Part shown: piece by piece, positions 46,398 through 53,454 of the stretch
Numbering within the stretch: position 1 is the stretch's first letter
How the letters are laid out: the number at the start of each line of letters is the position of its first letter
Assembly: GCF_029382225.1 (NCBI RefSeq)
Contig: NZ_JARLTC010000007.1
Location: forward strand, 299,776 to 363,775
Origin: Spongiactinospora sp. TRM90649
GTDB taxonomy: Bacteria > Actinomycetota > Actinomycetes > Streptosporangiales > Streptosporangiaceae
DNA length: 64,000 nt
Direction: 5' to 3'
The notes under the pieces: model-generated
Told to the model about the DNA's origin: nothing
Database searches by the model: none
The model's input: the letters and a program-made list of their open reading frames with translations, nothing else
Made by a program: the position numbers and the translations under genes

Positions 46398-48220
46398 TCG
46401 CGTCGGAGCGGGAGATGCGGGCGGACCGCGACCAGCGGCTGCTCAAAGCGGAGCTGGAGCGCCTGCACGCTCGCGTCACCGCGGGTGCCGGCCCCGCCCC
46501 GGACCGCGACGATGACGAGCCGGGGGACACCCGGCTGGCGCGGTTCCAGGCGGTTTTCCGGCTCTCGACATTCGAGCGCGAGCTGCTGATCTGGTGTGCC
46601 GGCAGCGAGCTGGACAGCCGGTTCTCACCGCCCACCTTCGGCCATGCGCTGTCGGCGCTGGACGGAGGCCACTGGGACGCGCTCGCCCCCGACGCTCCGC
46701 TGCGCCACTGGCGGCTGATCGAGCTCGCACCGGGGCCGGGGCTCATCGACCGCCCGCTGCGGATCGACGAACGTATCCTCCACCACCTCATCGGTGTGAC
46801 CAGCGTCGACCCCCGGCTCGACGGTGTGCTGCGAATCGGGGCCGACGCGGCCGGTACGGTGACCCCGGCGCAGGCCGGGGTGGCCGCCCACGTCGCCGGC
46901 GTGCTGGCCCGCACCGGGCGGGGGCCGATCGTGCTGCTGGACGGAGCGGACGGCGAGACCCGGGAACGCGTGGCCGCGCACGTCGCGTCGGCGTTGGGGC
47001 GGATACCGGCGGTGATTTCGGCTGACCGTCTTCCGCTTTCCGGCACGGGGAGCGTGGCACTGGCCCGACTGGCCGAGCGTGAGGTTGCGCTGGTTGGGGC
47101 GCTTCCCTTCGTGGCGGTCTGCGAAGCGAGCCAGGGGGCCGAATCGTTCGTTGGGGAGCTCGGGTGCCCGGTGCTGGTCGGCGTGACCCCATCTGCGCCG
47201 CAGGCGTTCCGCGGCGCCATCCGGTGTACGGTGCCCAGCCCCGGCGTCGCCGACCAGCGTGAACTGTGGCGGCGACTGCTGGGAGAGGAGGAAGAGGCGG
47301 CGCGGGCCGCCGTGTCGTTCCGGTTCGAGGTGGGCGATATCGAAACCGTCGCCCGGGACGTGGCGGGGCATGGACTGCACCACGCCTGCCGACTCCACGC
47401 GCGAAGCGCGCTGGGCGGCCTGGCCGAGCGGGTGGAGCCTTGCGCAAGCTGGGACGATCTTGTGCTGCCCGCCCCCGCGGTGGAGACGTTGCGTGACATC
47501 GCCCGTCGGATACGCAACCGGGCGCGGGTCCACGAGGACTGGGGCATGGCCGGATCCTCACCACGCGGACTCGGGGTGACTGCGCTTTTCACCGGAGAGT
47601 CCGGCACCGGCAAGACCCTGGCCGCCGAAGCCCTCGCGGTGGACCTGGACCTCGACCTGTACCGCATCGACCTGGCCGCCGTGGTGAGCAAGTACATCGG
47701 CGAGACCGAGAAGAATCTCAAGCGGATCTTCGACATCGCCGATGCCGGCGGCGCAGTGCTGCTGTTCGACGAGGCCGACGCGCTCTTCGGGCGGCGCGGC
47801 GAAGTGCGCGACAGCCACGACCGGTACGCCAATCTGGAGATCTCCTACCTGCTGCAGCGGATGGACGCCTACCGGGGCCTGGCCATCCTGACCACCAACC
47901 TGAAGGCCGCGCTGGACCGGGCATTCCTGCGGCGGCTGCAATTCGTGCTGAACTTCCCGTTCCCCGACGCGGCCACCCGGGAACGGATCTGGCGGCTCAT
48001 GTTCCCGCCGAAGGTGCCGTGCGCGGATCTGGACTGGGCACGGCTGTCCCGGTTGCAACTGCCCGGCGGTCATATCCGCACCATCGCCCTCGGGGCGGCG
48101 TTCCTCGCCGCGTCGGAGGACACGCCGGTGACCATGGCGCACGTGCTCGCCGCCGCCCGGCGCGAGTACGCGAAGCTGGAGCGCCCGCTCACCGACGCGG
48201 AAACCGGGGGGTGGGTCTGA
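46394..48220 (+). CDS. AAA+ ATPase of the contractile injection system (Pvc15/Afp15-like)
   Basis: This 608-residue AAA+ protein has an N-terminal region of about 350 residues with a helical/winged region (FRLSTFERELLIWCAGSELD) and a degenerate ATPase-like part, followed by a C-terminal catalytic module. Walker A is TGESGTGKT (about 399-407), Walker B VLLFDEADALFG (about 455-466), and sensor ILTTNLKAALDRAFLRR. Eukaryotic-like ClpV is not related; this is the Pvc15 type thought to help assembly or cargo loading. ATGA overlaps on one side and a TGATG on the other show tight coupling. Confidence 0.92.
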   Translation: MIASEREMRADRDQRLLKAELERLHARVTAGAGPAPDRDDDEPGDTRLARFQAVFRLSTFERELLIWCAGSELDSRFSPPTFGHALSALDGGHWDALAPDAPLRHWRLIELAPGPGLIDRPLRIDERILHHLIGVTSVDPRLDGVLRIGADAAGTVTPAQAGVAAHVAGVLARTGRGPIVLLDGADGETRERVAAHVASALGRIPAVISADRLPLSGTGSVALARLAEREVALVGALPFVAVCEASQGAESFVGELGCPVLVGVTPSAPQAFRGAIRCTVPSPGVADQRELWRRLLGEEEEAARAAVSFRFEVGDIETVARDVAGHGLHHACRLHARSALGGLAERVEPCASWDDLVLPAPAVETLRDIARRIRNRARVHEDWGMAGSSPRGLGVTALFTGESGTGKTLAAEALAVDLDLDLYRIDLAAVVSKYIGETEKNLKRIFDIADAGGAVLLFDEADALFGRRGEVRDSHDRYANLEISYLLQRMDAYRGLAILTTNLKAALDRAFLRRLQFVLNFPFPDAATRERIWRLMFPPKVPCADLDWARLSRLQLPGGHIRTIALGAAFLAASEDTPVTMAHVLAAARREYAKLERPLTDAETGGWV

Positions 48221-48471
48221 TGCGGGAGATCCACATCCACATCGGCGAGGTCGTGCTGTACGGCATGGCCCAATCCGATCCCGAAGCCCTTCGGGCGGCG
48301 CTGGAGGACGAGCTGCGCGCACTCGCCCACGGCCACGACGGGCCTTACCCGAACGGGCACGCCGCCCGCCTCGAAGGACAGCCGGTCACGCTCCCGGCCG
48401 ACGGCGCCGCCGTCGCGCGATCCGTGTGGCACGGCATCGTCCGCCCGGCCGTACCGGGAGCCGCGTCATGA
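48220..48471 (+). CDS. Small injection-system protein with IHIHIGEV motif
   Basis: This 83-residue protein starts MREIHIHIGEVVLYG. Its ATG shares a base with the ATPase stop, and its own stop overlaps the DUF4157 gene start. The opening beta strand resembles the VHIGIGRIEV motif of the Pro-rich protein at 44417. The rest is helical then disordered. Being wedged between the ATPase and the candidate effector, it may be an adaptor or chaperone for the latter. No named family. Confidence 0.7.
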   Translation: MREIHIHIGEVVLYGMAQSDPEALRAALEDELRALAHGHDGPYPNGHAARLEGQPVTLPADGAAVARSVWHGIVRPAVPGAAS

Positions 48472-50093
48472 ACGTTCACAGGGAACACCAGGTTCGCCCG
48501 CCGGACAGGGAGGCATTGCGGGCCGTGACGGCCGTCGTGGAGTCACCGGGCGAGGCGCTGGACGGCGGCACCCGGGTGGAGATGGAGACCCGGTTCGGCT
48601 TCGACTTCAGCCGGGTCCGCGTGCACTCCGGCGAGGCGGCGGTACGGGCGGCTCGCCGGATCGACGCCGCCGCGTTCACTTGTGGGCATCACATCGCGCT
48701 GGGTGTCCGGGCCGATCGGCATGTGCTCGCCCATGAGCTGGCCCACGTGGTTCAGCAGGCCGGGGCGGAACCCGGTCCACCGCTGCTGACAGCACCGGGC
48801 GACGCGAGCGAGAGGGCCGCCGACGCGGCGGCCGACGCCGTCGTACGCGGACAGGCGGCGCGGGTGCGCCCGGCCGGCGTGCCCGCGGGGACGCTGATGC
48901 GCCAGACGCCCAGGCTGGACCGGGGCTACGCGGGCGAGCAGCAGATGGGCTTCGCGGGATACCCGGCAGAAGAGGGCTGGGCGTTCCTGGAGGGCCCGAG
49001 CGGTGTGGCTGGACATGGGCCCAGTCACAGAGGTTTCGACGGTGTCGCGGTCCGATTCCCGAAGAACACGGTCGAGATCCACCTGATGGACAACAAGTCG
49101 CTGGCACGTGGCGGCAACGTTTCGAGCGCCACGGCGCTGACCAAGAACCTGATCACCAACCTCGACACGTTGATCACCAAGGTCTCCGCCCCCGGCTACA
49201 ACGCGTTGCCCCCCAACCAGCTCAAACTGGTGCGCGACGCGCTAGGCGCGGCACGCGCCTCGCTGCTGGCCCCGGGCGCGCCGATGCCCGCCACGGTACG
49301 TTTGATCGTCACCAACGCCGGAGGCGCGTCAACCGGGGTGACAGAGGGCTTGGCGCGGCGCGGCGTCGTCTTCCGCGACCTCCAGACGATCGCCCCCGTC
49401 CCCGTCCCCGGCGCCGGGACATCATCGCTGGCCGCGCACCTGAGCGGGGAACAACGGGCGATCAAACGGATGGTGGTCATCACCAAGGTCGTCAAAGCCG
49501 GACTGCTGGTGCTGCAGATCATCGGGGAACTGGACGACGCGCTGTCCATGGTGAACATGGCGCAGAGCAAGCTCGCGGGAGGCGCGTTCATCCTGCACGA
49601 CGAGGTCAGGCGGGCCAAGAGGCTGCGGGATGAGACGGACACCATGCTGAAGGAGTACAGCGAATACCACCGGAACCTCGGCGTCTGGAAGTGGCAACTG
49701 CTCAAGCTGCTCGGCCGCAACGCCGAGCGGATGAGAGCCGCGGCATCCGACGCGTTGCGGACGCTGGGCGAACTGGAGTCGTTCATCGCGGATCTCGACA
49801 CCCGGATGACCCGTGTGGAGAGGACCCGGCAGGGGGCCCAGGCGCGGAAGCAGGCGGCGGAGGGCCTGCTCGAAAAGGGTGCGCTCGGCCTCGGCGCTCT
49901 CGGCGCGACCGCCTTCGGCGCCTACCAGGACCTGGGAGAGATCGACAACGCACTGGGCTCGGCCCATATCGCTCTGACCAGCGCACGGCAGGCGGCGACG
50001 GCGGACAGAGACTTCTTCGTCACCTACATCCGTGAGTGCGTGAAGTTGTACTTCGAGGCGCTGGGTGAGGCGGCGGGAGGTGGGGTTCCATGA
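48468..50093 (+). CDS. DUF4157 protein with nuclease-like middle domain, candidate effector
   Basis: This 541-residue protein has an N-terminal DUF4157 domain (about 25-110) with the zinc-peptidase-like H89-ELAH93 in HVLAHELAHVVQQAG. This domain is strongly tied to extracellular contractile injection system cargo. Residues about 140-290 contain FDGVAVRF (191-198) and EIHLMDNKS (203-211), with ALTKNLITNLDTLI after them, a D...DxK pattern like PD-(D/E)XK toxins. A helical, partly hydrophobic C-terminus follows (KVVKAGLLVLQIIGELDD; ALGLGALGATAFGAY). ATGA overlaps at both ends. The nuclease reading is inference. Confidence 0.78.
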   Translation: MNVHREHQVRPPDREALRAVTAVVESPGEALDGGTRVEMETRFGFDFSRVRVHSGEAAVRAARRIDAAAFTCGHHIALGVRADRHVLAHELAHVVQQAGAEPGPPLLTAPGDASERAADAAADAVVRGQAARVRPAGVPAGTLMRQTPRLDRGYAGEQQMGFAGYPAEEGWAFLEGPSGVAGHGPSHRGFDGVAVRFPKNTVEIHLMDNKSLARGGNVSSATALTKNLITNLDTLITKVSAPGYNALPPNQLKLVRDALGAARASLLAPGAPMPATVRLIVTNAGGASTGVTEGLARRGVVFRDLQTIAPVPVPGAGTSSLAAHLSGEQRAIKRMVVITKVVKAGLLVLQIIGELDDALSMVNMAQSKLAGGAFILHDEVRRAKRLRDETDTMLKEYSEYHRNLGVWKWQLLKLLGRNAERMRAAASDALRTLGELESFIADLDTRMTRVERTRQGAQARKQAAEGLLEKGALGLGALGATAFGAYQDLGEIDNALGSAHIALTSARQAATADRDFFVTYIRECVKLYFEALGEAAGGGVP

Positions 50094-50749
50094 GTGCGTT
50101 TCCGGGTTCGCCGAGGCTGGTCAAGGGTGGGATCGTGCTGGTGGATCCGGTCGGCGGCGCGCTGCGCCGGGTGATCTCGTTGCAGTACAACCCGGAGAGC
50201 CTGAGCCGTACGGTCCAGGTGAAGGCGGTCGGCGACGGCGGCGACCGGTCACAGGCGCTGCGGCTCAAGGGCAGCCCGGTTGAGACGATCAGGCTTGAGG
50301 CCGTCCTGGACGCCACCGACCGGCTGGAGTATCCCGACCGCAATCAGCACGCCGTGCGGTTCGGTATTCATCCACAGCTCGCGACGCTGGAGGCGATGGC
50401 GCATCCGTCCTCGGCCGCGCTGCTGGCCAACGACCGCCTGGCCGCCTCCGGCGCGCTGGAGGTGCTGCCCGTCGAGGCGCCGCTGGCGCTGTTCGTCTGG
50501 TCGCGCAGCCGCATCGTCCCGGTACGGCTGACCGAGCTCTCCGTCACGGAGGAGGCGTTCGACCCGGCGCTCAACCCGATCCGGGCCAAGGTGAGCCTCG
50601 GCCTGCGTGTCCTGTCTGTGGACGACGTGGGCTTCGAACACCGCGGCGGGGTGCTGTTCATGAACTACCTGCGGGCCAAGGAGTCGCTGGCCGGCAGGGC
50701 GGCTCCCGGCGTGCTGTCGGAGCTCGGGCTGGAGGGTTTGCCGTCATGA
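50090..50749 (+). CDS. Injection-system tube/LysM-region protein (Pvc7-like)
   Basis: This 219-residue protein has the CIS tube protein pattern: GIVLVDPVGGALRRVISLQY followed by NPESLSRTVQ and RLKGSPVETIRLEAVLDATD, then PLALFVWSRSRIVPVRLTEL with SVTEEAFDPALNPIRAKVSL. In Pvc/Afp the equivalent is fused to a LysM domain; here LysM is carried by the next small gene. It probably connects tube and hub. The start overlaps the DUF4157 stop, the stop overlaps the next start. Confidence 0.87.
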   Translation: MSAFPGSPRLVKGGIVLVDPVGGALRRVISLQYNPESLSRTVQVKAVGDGGDRSQALRLKGSPVETIRLEAVLDATDRLEYPDRNQHAVRFGIHPQLATLEAMAHPSSAALLANDRLAASGALEVLPVEAPLALFVWSRSRIVPVRLTELSVTEEAFDPALNPIRAKVSLGLRVLSVDDVGFEHRGGVLFMNYLRAKESLAGRAAPGVLSELGLEGLPS

Positions 50750-51111
50750 CGGATCCGTTGCAGACACTCATCGCGGCCGGCGCCGTGCCCCCCGGCGGAT
50801 TCCCGGCCACCAGCCGGTACGCGGCCACGCCGGTCCTGACCTACGACCCGGGGGATGGCCGGCGGCTGGTCGCCTACCTCGCCCGGCGGGTGGTGCCACA
50901 CCCCGAGCGGCTGTCCACGATGGGCGAGCACACGGTGGTCGAGGGAGACCGGCTGGATCTGCTGGCCGGCCACCACCTGGGAGATCCCGAGCTGTGGTGG
51001 CGCATCGCCGACGCCAACGTGGCGGCACATCCCGACGAGCTGACCGCGAGCCCGGGCCGGAGGCTTCGGCTGACCGCGCCCGAGGGATTGCCGGGGGTGC
51101 CGGATGCTTAA
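50746..51111 (+). CDS. LysM-like baseplate protein
   Basis: This 121-residue protein contains YLARRVVPHPERLSTMGEHT then VVEGDRLDLLAGHHLGDPEL and WWRIADANVAAHPDEL, which is a LysM-type fold as found in phage gpX/XkdP-like baseplate proteins. It probably corresponds to the C-terminal part of Pvc7/Afp7 split into its own gene. It overlaps its neighbours by four and eight bases. Confidence 0.85.
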   Translation: MTDPLQTLIAAGAVPPGGFPATSRYAATPVLTYDPGDGRRLVAYLARRVVPHPERLSTMGEHTVVEGDRLDLLAGHHLGDPELWWRIADANVAAHPDELTASPGRRLRLTAPEGLPGVPDA

Positions 51112-52234
51112 CGGTGACGTCAGGCTGTCGCTGCTGATCGGGCCGGCCGTGCCGATTCCCGTCGGCAGGCAGGTGATCGAGGCCGTCGAGTCGATCAGCG
51201 TCGTGGCGGCGGCGGGCGACACGCAGAGCGGATTCGAGATCGTTTTCCGGCTGTCCCGACGCTCCCCGCTGCACACGCTGTTCCTGCTCACTGGTGGCGT
51301 GGCCATCCCCGTCATGCGGGTCGTCATCGCCGTGACCATCCGTGGCAGGGCGGAAGTGCTCATGGACGGGGTGATGCTCCACCACGAGGTGCGTGACGGC
51401 GCGGGCGAGCCCACCCTCGTCGTCAAGGGCAAGGACCTGTCGGCGGTCATGGACTGGTTCGCCTTCGACGGTTTCCCGTACCCGGCGATGCCTCCGGTGG
51501 CGCGGGCGCTGGCTGTACTGGCGAAGTACGCGGCCTTCGGGGTCATCCCGGTCACCATCCCGGGCATCATCGAGGACCTGCCCATCCCGGTGGAGTCGAT
51601 CCCCCGGCATCAGGGGACCGACTACGGCTATCTGAAGATGCTCGCCCGCGACGCCGGTTACGTGTTCTATCTCGACCCCGGGCCGGTGCCGGGAACCAGC
51701 TGCGGCTACTGGGGCCCGGAGATCCGGGTCGGCCCCGCCCAGCCCTCGCTCAACCTCGATCTCGACCCTCCGCGCCGCAACGTCGATTCCCTGTCGTTCT
51801 CCTTCGACAAGGAGCGTAAGGAGATGCCGGTGGTGTGGATCCAGGAGCAGTACTCCAAGGCGCCGATCCCGATTCCCATCCCCGACGTCACTCCCCTCAA
51901 TCCGCCGCTGGGCGCGGTGCCGCCGCTGCCGCCCAAGCTCACGTTTCTCAACGACTCCGCGAAGCACAAACCGCGGGTGGCGCTGGCTCGCGGCATCTCC
52001 TACGCGGTCGCCCACTCCGACGTGGTCTTCGGCCAGGGCACGCTGGACGTCGTCAGGTACGGGCGGGTGCTGCGCTCACGCGGCCTGGTCGGCGTGCGCG
52101 GGGCCGGTGAGGCGTTCGACGGGCTGTACTACGTCTCCTCGGTGACCCACTCCATCAGGCGCGGAGAGTACAAACAGTCCTTCACCCTGGCCCGCAACGG
52201 CCTCCTGTCCACGCTGTCGGAGGTGCCGGTATGA
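51104..52234 (+). CDS. Baseplate hub protein, phage late control gpD-like
   Basis: This 376-residue hub protein resembles gpD/gp27 and the first half of VgrG/Pvc8. It has SVVAAAGDTQSGFEIVFRLS, then GAGEPTLVVKGKDLSAVMDW and HQGTDYGYLKMLARDAGYVF with YLDPGPVPG. The C-terminus has YYVSSVTHSIRRGEYKQSFT. It should form the trimeric hub on which the tube sits. The spike domain is encoded separately in the next gene, unlike the fused VgrG form. Confidence 0.9.
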   Translation: MLNGDVRLSLLIGPAVPIPVGRQVIEAVESISVVAAAGDTQSGFEIVFRLSRRSPLHTLFLLTGGVAIPVMRVVIAVTIRGRAEVLMDGVMLHHEVRDGAGEPTLVVKGKDLSAVMDWFAFDGFPYPAMPPVARALAVLAKYAAFGVIPVTIPGIIEDLPIPVESIPRHQGTDYGYLKMLARDAGYVFYLDPGPVPGTSCGYWGPEIRVGPAQPSLNLDLDPPRRNVDSLSFSFDKERKEMPVVWIQEQYSKAPIPIPIPDVTPLNPPLGAVPPLPPKLTFLNDSAKHKPRVALARGISYAVAHSDVVFGQGTLDVVRYGRVLRSRGLVGVRGAGEAFDGLYYVSSVTHSIRRGEYKQSFTLARNGLLSTLSEVPV

Positions 52235-52776
52235 GCCGTCCAATCGAGGACATAAAGAGGTACTACGGAAAGTATCGGGCGACAGTCGTCAATAACGTCG
52301 ATCCACTGCAAATCGGTCGGATCCAGGTGATCGTGCCGGACGTGTCGTCGGTGGTGCCGACGAGCTGGGCGATGCCGTGCCTGCCGGTCTCGGGCGCCAA
52401 CACCGGCGTCTTCACCGTGCCGACCATGGGCGCCGGGGTGTGGGTCGAGTTCGAACAGGGCGACCCCGACCATCCCATCTGGGTGGGCGGCTACTGGGGG
52501 TCGCCGGCCGAACGCCCTGCGCTGTCGCACACCATCCCGCCAGGCGTGCCGGGCATGACGATGCAGACGACAGCGCTCAACGCGGTGGTCGTCAACGACA
52601 CTCCAGGCGTGGGCGGGGTGACCGTCTACTGCCGTGGCATCCCCATGATCTCGGTGACCGACACCGGGATCAGTATCACGAACGGCAAGGGCGCGATGAT
52701 CAGCATGGTCGGCACCGCGGTGAGCATCGTGGGGCAGCCGGTCGACGTCAACGCCGGCGGACTGACGGTGGTGTGA
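52231..52776 (+). CDS. Spike protein, baseplate assembly gpV-like OB fold
   Basis: This 181-residue protein has the OB-fold of gpV/gp5 (KYRATVVNNVDPLQIGRIQV; FTVPTMGAGVWVEFEQGDPD; HPIWVGGYWG). A C-terminal repeat-like beta region (VYCRGIPMISVTDTGISITN; MISMVGTAVSIVG) forms a short needle. It lacks the lysozyme domain of T4 gp5. It mounts on the hub and carries the PAAR tip encoded next. Confidence 0.92.
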   Translation: MSRPIEDIKRYYGKYRATVVNNVDPLQIGRIQVIVPDVSSVVPTSWAMPCLPVSGANTGVFTVPTMGAGVWVEFEQGDPDHPIWVGGYWGSPAERPALSHTIPPGVPGMTMQTTALNAVVVNDTPGVGGVTVYCRGIPMISVTDTGISITNGKGAMISMVGTAVSIVGQPVDVNAGGLTVV

Positions 52777-52777
52777 G

Positions 52778-53092
52778 ATGCCCGATCCGATCATCCACCT
52801 GGGAGCCGTCGTCACCTGTTCACACGGCGGCCCCGCCACGCCGCTCGCACCCAACCCCCGGGCACTGGTCAGCGGGCAGCCCGTGGTGACCGTCGCCACG
52901 CCGTACGCGGTCACGGGCTGCTCGCTGACGCCCAGCGGCGTGTTCTGCGGGAGCGGGCAGTGGGTCACCGGAGCGGCGCGGGTGCTCGTCACGGGCATGC
53001 CCGTGGCGGTGCAGACCGGCTCCTCCGTCTGCGTGGCGACGGGATCGCCGTTCCTGCCGATCACCGTGCAGCCCAGGGTGGTGGCGACGTGA
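52778..53092 (+). CDS. PAAR-like spike tip protein
   Basis: This 104-residue protein has a PAAR-like pattern: HLGAVVTCSHGGPATPLAPN, TPYAVTGCSLTPSGVFCG and AARVLVTGMPVAVQTGSSVC. Cys and His residues at the tip side (CSHGG, CSL, FCG) probably bind a metal ion. It starts one base after the spike gene stop. It should sharpen the spike; toxic extensions are absent. Confidence 0.9.
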   Translation: MPDPIIHLGAVVTCSHGGPATPLAPNPRALVSGQPVVTVATPYAVTGCSLTPSGVFCGSGQWVTGAARVLVTGMPVAVQTGSSVCVATGSPFLPITVQPRVVAT

Positions 53093-53454
53093 ACGTGGGG
53101 TTCCCGTACGGCTTCGACGCCACCGGCCGTACCGCGACCGCGGACGACGAGACGCACCTGCGCGACCTGATCACGCAGGTGCTCTTCACCGTGCCTGGCG
53201 AACGGGTGATGCGCCCCGACTTCGGCTCCGGCCTGCTCGCGCTCACCTTCGAGCCGAACAGCCCGGAGCTCGCCGCGACGACGCAGTTCCTGGTGCAGGG
53301 CGCGCTCCAGCGATGGCTGGGCCACCTCATCGCGGTCGAGGCGGTGGAGGTGACCGGATCGGACGGCGTGTTGCGGGTGCTGGTGCGATATGTGGTGCTG
53401 CGCACCCAGCAGCGCGTGGTGGACGAGTTCGCGACGCCGGGAGTGTTCGCATGA
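53089..53454 (+). CDS. Baseplate wedge protein gp25-like (GPW/gp25, Pvc9)
   Basis: This 121-residue protein has the gp25 core ETHLRDLITQVLFTVPGERV, MRPDFGSGLLALTFEPNSPE and LTFEPNSPELAATTQFLVQG. The GTG start overlaps the PAAR stop (GTGA), and its stop overlaps the baseplate-J gene (ATGA). gp25 links the baseplate to the first sheath ring and primes sheath polymerisation. Confidence 0.95.
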   Translation: MNVGFPYGFDATGRTATADDETHLRDLITQVLFTVPGERVMRPDFGSGLLALTFEPNSPELAATTQFLVQGALQRWLGHLIAVEAVEVTGSDGVLRVLVRYVVLRTQQRVVDEFATPGVFA

